Assembly: GCA_964440875.1 (NCBI GenBank)
Contig: CAYTTS010000025.1
Coordinates: 1 to 17,749 of the forward strand
Source: JAAZDN01 sp964440875
GTDB lineage: Bacteria > Bacillota_I > Bacilli_A > Erysipelotrichales > Erysipelotrichaceae
Length of the DNA: 17,749 nucleotides
Reading direction: 5' to 3'
Positions 13,639 through 17,749 of this stretch are shown here, piece by piece. The position numbers and the translations under genes are program-made. A model generated the notes under the pieces. It was given only the letters and a program-made list of their open reading frames with translations. It was not told the origin of the DNA and made no database searches. Each line of letters starts with the position of its first letter. Position 1 is the stretch's first letter.

Positions 13639-15126
13639 ATGAATTTTATAAAAAGAATTAGCCCGAACTATCGTACTAAACTTTCGACTATGAGAATCAT
13701 GACCGACTTAACTTTAGCCTTGATAGTTCTAACAATCGCATCAGCAGTATACTATACTCAAAAAGTTAGCTTAGCTGTCGGTTTAAGAGTAATTTATGTT
13801 GTTCTAGTTGCAGTAATTGTCAATATTGCATTAGAACTTATTTATGGAAAAATTAAAGGGGTAAGTCCTAAAGATGTTTTTAAACAACAGTTTCCTTGGG
13901 TTACTGGTTTAATACTTGCATTATGTATTCCTGTAGCTACAAACTTATATGTAGTTGGAATGACAACAGCAATCGGAGTTATCTTTGGAAAATTAGTTTT
14001 TGGAGGTTTTGGACAAAACATTTTCAACCCTGCGGGAATTGGTAGAGCAATCGTATTATCAAGTTTCTCTAAACCAATCGTTGAATCAGTTCTAAAAACT
14101 AATGATGTATTTACAAATGCAACACCAGCAAACTTATTCTCATCATTTAAATGGTTACCATCATTAGCTGCTTTTGAATCAAAAGCATTTGCACATATGG
14201 GACTAAAAGAGTTGGCACTTGGAGATCATTACGGAAGTATTGGTGAAACATTTGCATTATTAATTATTATCTTAGGAATTTTCTTAGCAATAAGAAAAGT
14301 TATTGATTATAGAATCCCATTAGTTTATGTTGGAACATTATTTATCTCAGCATTCATTATTGGATCAATAAATGGTTTAGGTATTTGGTATCCAATCGCA
14401 TTCGTAATGAGTGGGGGAGTACTATTTGGAGCTGTCTTTATGTTGACTGATCCAGTTACCTGCCCAACACAAGTTACTGGCCGTGTTGTATTCGCATTCG
14501 GTGCAGCAATCATAACATTATTAATTAGATTTAAAGCTAACCTTCCTGAAGGTGTTGTCTTCTCAATCTTAATTATGAATATGTTAACGCCAATGATCGA
14601 AGACTTCTTCGATGGTCAACAAACACGTATGAAGAAAAAATACTTAACAACTGTTGTTTCAATGCTAGTTATTGTAGGATTAAGTATTACTTGGATTGCA
14701 ACTACTGTTAAAGCACAAGAACCAGTATTAGATTTAGGTACACCAGTATTGATTGATGAAGAAAAATCTCAAAAATACGAAGCTGAAATTATTGATACTA
14801 AGGCAGATGGTGGAAACACAGTATATACTGTTGCAGTTGAAGGATATGGTTTACGTGATGCTGAATATCCAAATCCTAATTATCAAGAAAATATCTTTGA
14901 AGTTACAGTGGATGGATCAAACAAAATTGTTTCAGCTGCTATGACTCAATTTGGAGATACAGAAGGTTTTGGAGACAAAATTAACGATGATTTATACTTT
15001 GAGAAATTTATTGGAAAAGACTTATTAAGTGCGAGTGAAGAATTTGATGTTGTATCAGGTGCAACAATTACTTCATACTCATTTATTAAAGCTTTATATA
15101 CTATTAGTTTAGAGTTAGGAGCGTAG
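13639..15126 (+). CDS. rnfD: RnfD fused to a C-terminal FMN-binding domain
   Basis: Integral membrane subunit of Rnf. Residues 1-330 are a normal RnfD: hydrophobic throughout, with FGGFGQNIFNPAGIGRA and MLTDPVTCP. Its covalent-FMN motif appears as D156-VF-TNAT-P, so Thr162 is the likely attachment site; the usual Gly is Asn. A basic loop and one more membrane segment (about 336-355) then lead to an outside domain (about 357-495) absent from ordinary RnfD of about 320 residues. This tail has the FMN_bind pattern: YTVAVEGYG, TQFGDTEGFGD and a flavinylation motif D470-VV-SGAT (Thr476). The tail is a close paralogue of the second domain of the neighbouring RnfG. RBS AGGAGG is ideal. No frameshift or internal stop separates the two parts, so the fusion looks genuine. 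Confidence 0.95.
   Translation: MNFIKRISPNYRTKLSTMRIMTDLTLALIVLTIASAVYYTQKVSLAVGLRVIYVVLVAVIVNIALELIYGKIKGVSPKDVFKQQFPWVTGLILALCIPVATNLYVVGMTTAIGVIFGKLVFGGFGQNIFNPAGIGRAIVLSSFSKPIVESVLKTNDVFTNATPANLFSSFKWLPSLAAFESKAFAHMGLKELALGDHYGSIGETFALLIIILGIFLAIRKVIDYRIPLVYVGTLFISAFIIGSINGLGIWYPIAFVMSGGVLFGAVFMLTDPVTCPTQVTGRVVFAFGAAIITLLIRFKANLPEGVVFSILIMNMLTPMIEDFFDGQQTRMKKKYLTTVVSMLVIVGLSITWIATTVKAQEPVLDLGTPVLIDEEKSQKYEAEIIDTKADGGNTVYTVAVEGYGLRDAEYPNPNYQENIFEVTVDGSNKIVSAAMTQFGDTEGFGDKINDDLYFEKFIGKDLLSASEEFDVVSGATITSYSFIKALYTISLELGA
14770..15123 (+). repeat. Duplicated FMN-binding module (copy in rnfD; second copy at 15697-16041 in rnfG)
   Basis: RnfD residues 378-495 and RnfG residues 189-303 align end to end and are about half identical by eye. 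Shared blocks include KY-AEI, GYGL, EYP, ENIF and MTQFGDT. A 16-base identical DNA run occurs at 14947-14962 and 15877-15892. This indicates a domain duplication within the operon. Confidence 0.85.
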
Positions 15127-15132
15127 AAATTT

Positions 15133-16044
15133 ATGAAGAGAGCTTTATATTTAGCCCTGTTTCTAGCTTTAACAGCTGGACTAGCAGGAGGAATGCTGTC
15201 ATTTGTAAATGATCTTACAAAAGATACTATCGAAGCGGCAGCTTTAGAAAAAGAATTAGTTTATTTAGAAGAAATCTTCCCAGGAGCAAACTTCAAAGCT
15301 TTAAGTGATGAAGTTGCTAATGAACCAGGTATCCTTGATTTATTTGAGGCTGAAGGTAAAGGGAAAGTTTATAAAGTAGTAAGTAATGGATATGGTGGAG
15401 AAATCGTATTCCTTGTTGGATTTGATAATGATCAAAAAATTGCAGGGATTGCAGTTATCTCACACTCAGAAACACCTGGGTTTGGTGATGTTATAGAAAC
15501 AGATCAATATCGTCAACTAAACGTCGGACGTACTGGTGGTGAAGCACTTGATATTTCATCAGGAGCAACAGTATCATCAAACGCAATTAATAGTGGTATT
15601 CAAGCGGCTGCTACACATTTAAGTGGTGGAACTTTAGAGGTTGAGATTCCAGATGTAAACTTCGGAGCTAAGTTACCACTTAACACTGATAAAGTTGAAA
15701 AATACACTGCTGAAATCTTAAGTAGTGAAGTAGATGGTGAAAATACAATCTATGAAGTATCAGCTAAAGGTTACGGTTTAGTTGCACCAGAATATCCAAG
15801 TGATGATTATAAAGAAAATATTTTCAAAATTGTCTTAAATACTGAATCAAGAGCAATTGTTAGTATTGAAATGACACAATTTGGAGATACAGTTGGTTTA
15901 GGAGATTTAGTTGATAATCCTAAGTTCTTTGAAGCATTTGTAGGAGTATCTTCACTTGAAGATGAAGTAGATACAGTATCTAATGCGACAATGACAAGCT
16001 ACTCAGTAATTAGTGCAGTTAGAGCTGCCATAGAAGGTCAATAG
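15133..16044 (+). CDS. rnfG: RnfG with two FMN-binding domains
   Basis: Membrane-anchored extracytoplasmic flavoprotein subunit of Rnf. Its 303 residues exceed the usual length of about 180-220. An N-terminal membrane segment (about 4-24) is followed by the standard RnfG domain (to about 168), with VSNGYGGEI, SHSETPGFGD and flavinylation motif D140-IS-SGAT (Thr146). After a linker comes a second FMN-binding domain (189-303) with SAKGYGL, MTQFGDTVGLGD and D280-TV-SNAT (Thr286). There Asn replaces the Gly of the consensus Dxx(S/T)GAT, so loading by ApbE is uncertain. This second domain is paralogous to the RnfD tail. The gene begins six bases after rnfD, using GGAG within the rnfD end. Confidence 0.93.
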   Translation: MKRALYLALFLALTAGLAGGMLSFVNDLTKDTIEAAALEKELVYLEEIFPGANFKALSDEVANEPGILDLFEAEGKGKVYKVVSNGYGGEIVFLVGFDNDQKIAGIAVISHSETPGFGDVIETDQYRQLNVGRTGGEALDISSGATVSSNAINSGIQAAATHLSGGTLEVEIPDVNFGAKLPLNTDKVEKYTAEILSSEVDGENTIYEVSAKGYGLVAPEYPSDDYKENIFKIVLNTESRAIVSIEMTQFGDTVGLGDLVDNPKFFEAFVGVSSLEDEVDTVSNATMTSYSVISAVRAAIEGQ

Positions 16045-16055
16045 GAGGTATACAG

Positions 16056-16694
16056 ATGTTTAAAAATTTAAAAGACGGTCTAGTTAAAAGTAATCCTGTA
16101 TTCTCACTATTCTTAGGATTATGTTCGGCACTTGCAGTATCTTCAACATTAGATAATGCAATTGGTATGGGAATGGGTGTTCTATTTGTTTTATTAGCTA
16201 GTAATATTATTATTTCTGCATTAAGAAAAATTACTCCGAATGAAATTAGAATTCCTGTCTATATTGTTATTATTGCAGCATTTACAAAATCAGTAGACTT
16301 ATTAATGGCGGCGTACACACCAGCATTACATAGTTCACTTGGTACATTTATTCAATTAATTGCTGTTAACTGTATTATATTAGGTAGAGCAGAAAGTTTT
16401 GCATCAAAAAATAATGTTAAAGATTCAATCATTGATGCTATTGGTATGGGATTAGGATTTACATTATCATTAGTATTAATTTCTGTAACAAGAGAGTTCT
16501 TAAGTACTGGGGCAGTAGTCTTAAGTAATCCATTTAGTGGAGTTCAAATATTCACACTTGGACTACCAGAAGCATTAGCTGAAAACTTACGTATTACATT
16601 ATTTAATGCACCAGCTGGAGCATTTATTACATTCGCGATATTCTCTGCATTATTTGCATATTTAAATGATCCAAAGAAAGGGGTTAGAAAATAA
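16056..16694 (+). CDS. rnfE: Rnf complex subunit RnfE
   Basis: Integral membrane subunit, 212 residues, paired with RnfA as an inverted-topology partner; homologous to NqrD. The half-membrane cysteine motifs that hold the intramembrane iron centre are present: FLGLCSALAVSSTLDNAIGMG near residue 22 and AVNCIILGRAESFASKN near residue 105. Six hydrophobic segments are evident. The RBS AGGAGG is well spaced. The family's usual Pro after the first Cys (GLCP) is Ser here. Its stop overlaps the rnfA start (TAATG), implying coupled translation and equal dosage with RnfA. Confidence 0.96.
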   Translation: MFKNLKDGLVKSNPVFSLFLGLCSALAVSSTLDNAIGMGMGVLFVLLASNIIISALRKITPNEIRIPVYIVIIAAFTKSVDLLMAAYTPALHSSLGTFIQLIAVNCIILGRAESFASKNNVKDSIIDAIGMGLGFTLSLVLISVTREFLSTGAVVLSNPFSGVQIFTLGLPEALAENLRITLFNAPAGAFITFAIFSALFAYLNDPKKGVRK

Positions 16695-17260
16695 TGAATT
16701 TTATCTCAGTATTTATTGGAGCAATGTTAATTGAAAACGTTGTATTAACAAAATTCTTAGGTTTATGCCCATTCATGGGTGTATCAAAAGACAAGAAGTC
16801 ATCTGTAGGTATGGGACTTGCGGTTACATTCGTAATCTTTGTTTCTAGTGTTCTTTCATTCTTCTTAAATAAAGTATTAGTACACTATGAAATCGAGTAT
16901 ATGGATCTTGTATTATATATCTTAATTATTGCATCATTTGTTCAATTAGTTGAGTTATTCTTAAAAGTAAAAATTCCATCATTATATGAAAGTTTAGGAA
17001 TTTATCTTCCATTAATTACTACTAACTGTGCTGTATTATATGTTGCATTAGCAACTGCTAAAATGGCAACATTAACTGAAGTTATTGCATATTCATTAGG
17101 TATCCCTCTTGGATTTATGTTAGTATTAGTTCTATTTGCAAGTATTAGAGCAAGACTTGAATCAAGTCGCGTTCCTAAGTATTTTAAAGGAAACCCGATT
17201 GCTTTAGTGACAGCTGGTTTAATGGCTATCGCATTTTCAGGTCTAGCAGGAATCGTTTAA
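16694..17260 (+). CDS. rnfA: Rnf complex subunit RnfA
   Basis: Integral membrane subunit, 188 residues, homologous to NqrE. The cysteine-bearing half-helix motifs are TKFLGLCPFMGVSKD (about 19-33) and PLITTNCAVLYVAL (about 105-118). With those of RnfE they would hold the intramembrane iron-sulfur centre. Six membrane segments are evident. The start shares a base with the rnfE stop, and AAAGGGG lies about ten bases before it. The next gene, encoding a small Cys-rich protein, begins two bases after the rnfA stop. Confidence 0.96.
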   Translation: MNFISVFIGAMLIENVVLTKFLGLCPFMGVSKDKKSSVGMGLAVTFVIFVSSVLSFFLNKVLVHYEIEYMDLVLYILIIASFVQLVELFLKVKIPSLYESLGIYLPLITTNCAVLYVALATAKMATLTEVIAYSLGIPLGFMLVLVLFASIRARLESSRVPKYFKGNPIALVTAGLMAIAFSGLAGIV

Positions 17261-17261
17261 A

Positions 17262-17438
17262 ATGATCCTGCCTTTAATACTATTAGCTCTGTTTGGTGGC
17301 TTTTATGCAATCTTATATTACTTTAACGCAAAAGCACCAATGCCAGAAGGCGCGAAAGATAAGTTAGAAAACTGTGGTGGTTGTGGTGTTACTTCATGTG
17401 AACTACATCCAACGCATAGAATAATGGAGGAATATTAA
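17262..17438 (+). CDS. Small membrane protein with CX2CX4C cluster between rnfA and rnfB
   Basis: A 58-residue protein. One N-terminal hydrophobic segment (about 2-21) is followed by a short linker and a cysteine cluster C38-GG-C41-GVTS-C46, with H49 and H52 just after. The spacing equals that of the first three cysteines of RnfB (C47, C50, C55), but a fourth cysteine is absent. It begins two bases after rnfA, and its TAA overlaps the rnfB ATG, so it is locked into the operon. The ribosome-binding site (CAGGA) is weak, suggesting coupling to rnfA. Two readings are plausible: a functional analogue of NqrM (DUF539), a small one-helix Cys protein needed to mature the iron centre of NqrD/NqrE, or an extra FeS carrier derived from RnfB. 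I do not recognise an established family. Confidence 0.82.
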   Translation: MILPLILLALFGGFYAILYYFNAKAPMPEGAKDKLENCGGCGVTSCELHPTHRIMEEY

Positions 17439-17749
17439 TGTTAATATATGCTATTTTAGTCATGGTAGTTGCAGGATTATTATTAGGATTTATTTTAGGT
17501 TTTGCATCGGATAAGTTAGTAGTAGTTGTTGATCCATTACTACCTCTTGTTACGGATTTACTACCAGGATATAACTGTGGTGGTTGTGGTTATCCAGGAT
17601 GTGAAAACTTCGCTAAAGGTTTAATTGAAGGGGAAGTTAACTCTATCTCTTTATGTAGACCTTCAAAACCAGAACAAAGAGAAGCCATAAAAGAAGTATT
17701 CGATAATAATACGAATGCACAAGGTGAAATTGTTTCAGTTAGAATATAA
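17438..17749 (+). CDS. rnfB: Short RnfB lacking the ferredoxin domain
   Basis: The N-terminal part of RnfB: one membrane segment (about 2-23), the VDPLLPLVTDLLPGYNCGGCGYPGC stretch and the FeS-domain ligands C47, C50, C55 and C73 (CX2CX4CX17C), which bind one [4Fe-4S] cluster. RnfB normally continues into at least one 2[4Fe-4S] ferredoxin domain (E. coli RsxB is about 190 residues; clostridial forms are longer). Here the frame stops at residue 103, just after the FeS domain, and the stop is the last codon of the window. The GGAGGA ribosome-binding site is well placed, and the start overlaps the preceding stop. The missing domain could be a separate downstream gene, or lost by frameshift; neither can be seen. 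Confidence 0.9.
   Translation: MLIYAILVMVVAGLLLGFILGFASDKLVVVVDPLLPLVTDLLPGYNCGGCGYPGCENFAKGLIEGEVNSISLCRPSKPEQREAIKEVFDNNTNAQGEIVSVRI

Noticed and set aside
14753..14944. Plus-strand frame of 63 codons inside rnfD.
   Set aside because: Out of frame within the FMN-binding tail, whose own frame matches the RnfG paralogue; no family resemblance.
1..17749. CRISPR arrays, tRNA or rRNA genes, insertion sequences, prophage genes.
   Set aside because: No regularly spaced repeats, cloverleaf sequence, rRNA stretch or transposase/integrase frame was seen on either strand.
1..17749. Mycoplasma code (TGA as Trp).
   Set aside because: All Trp codons seen are TGG and no gene needs TGA readthrough, so the standard bacterial code explains everything; only TGA scarcity is kept as a finding.

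Overview
The window comes from an AT-rich, low-GC bacterium of the Firmicutes/Mollicutes-related type. All nineteen genes whose ends can be read stop with TAA or TAG and none with TGA. All Trp codons I see are TGG. The gene content (Rnf complex, NlpC/P60 wall hydrolase, hemerythrin sensor) suggests a free-living anaerobic or fermentative relative of the Mollicutes, for example the Izemoplasma/Haloplasma area or Erysipelotrichia-like Firmicutes. This placement is inferred from overall appearance, not from a search.

Layout. Bases 1-3846 (+) hold the 3' part of thrS (its start lies outside the window) and tex. Bases 3974-5230 (+) encode a membrane-anchored G5-NlpC/P60 cell-wall hydrolase. Bases 5290-9198 (-) hold proS, a small polytopic membrane protein, and a two-gene unit of a DUF1858 protein plus a DUF438-hemerythrin-PAS protein. 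That unit has a Crp/Fnr-type palindrome centred at -41.5 of its predicted promoter. Bases 9347-9592 (+) encode a DUF3781 protein. Bases 9614-11278 (+) are the translation operon infC-rpmI-rplT, with a strong promoter, an L20-type attenuator leader and a terminator. Its L20 carries an unusual C-terminal winged-helix-like extension. Bases 11306-12166 (-) encode a membrane-anchored metallophosphoesterase with a degenerate third motif. From 12314 to the window end (+) runs the Rnf operon in the order rnfC-rnfD-rnfG-rnfE-rnfA-small gene-rnfB.

The Rnf operon is the most interesting part. RnfD is fused at its C terminus to an extracytoplasmic FMN-binding domain. RnfG carries a second FMN-binding domain that is a close paralogue of the RnfD tail. 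Together they offer four candidate covalent-FMN sites on the outer face instead of the usual two, and two of these have Asn in place of the motif Gly. A 58-residue membrane protein with a CX2CX4C cluster sits, start and stop interlocked, between rnfA and rnfB; it recalls the Na+-NQR maturation factor NqrM or a stripped-down RnfB. RnfB itself is only 103 residues and lacks the usual ferredoxin domain. RnfC, D, G, E, A and B would oxidise reduced ferredoxin, reduce NAD+ and pump Na+ or H+. The extra flavin domains suggest an additional electron outlet or reservoir on the outer face of the membrane.
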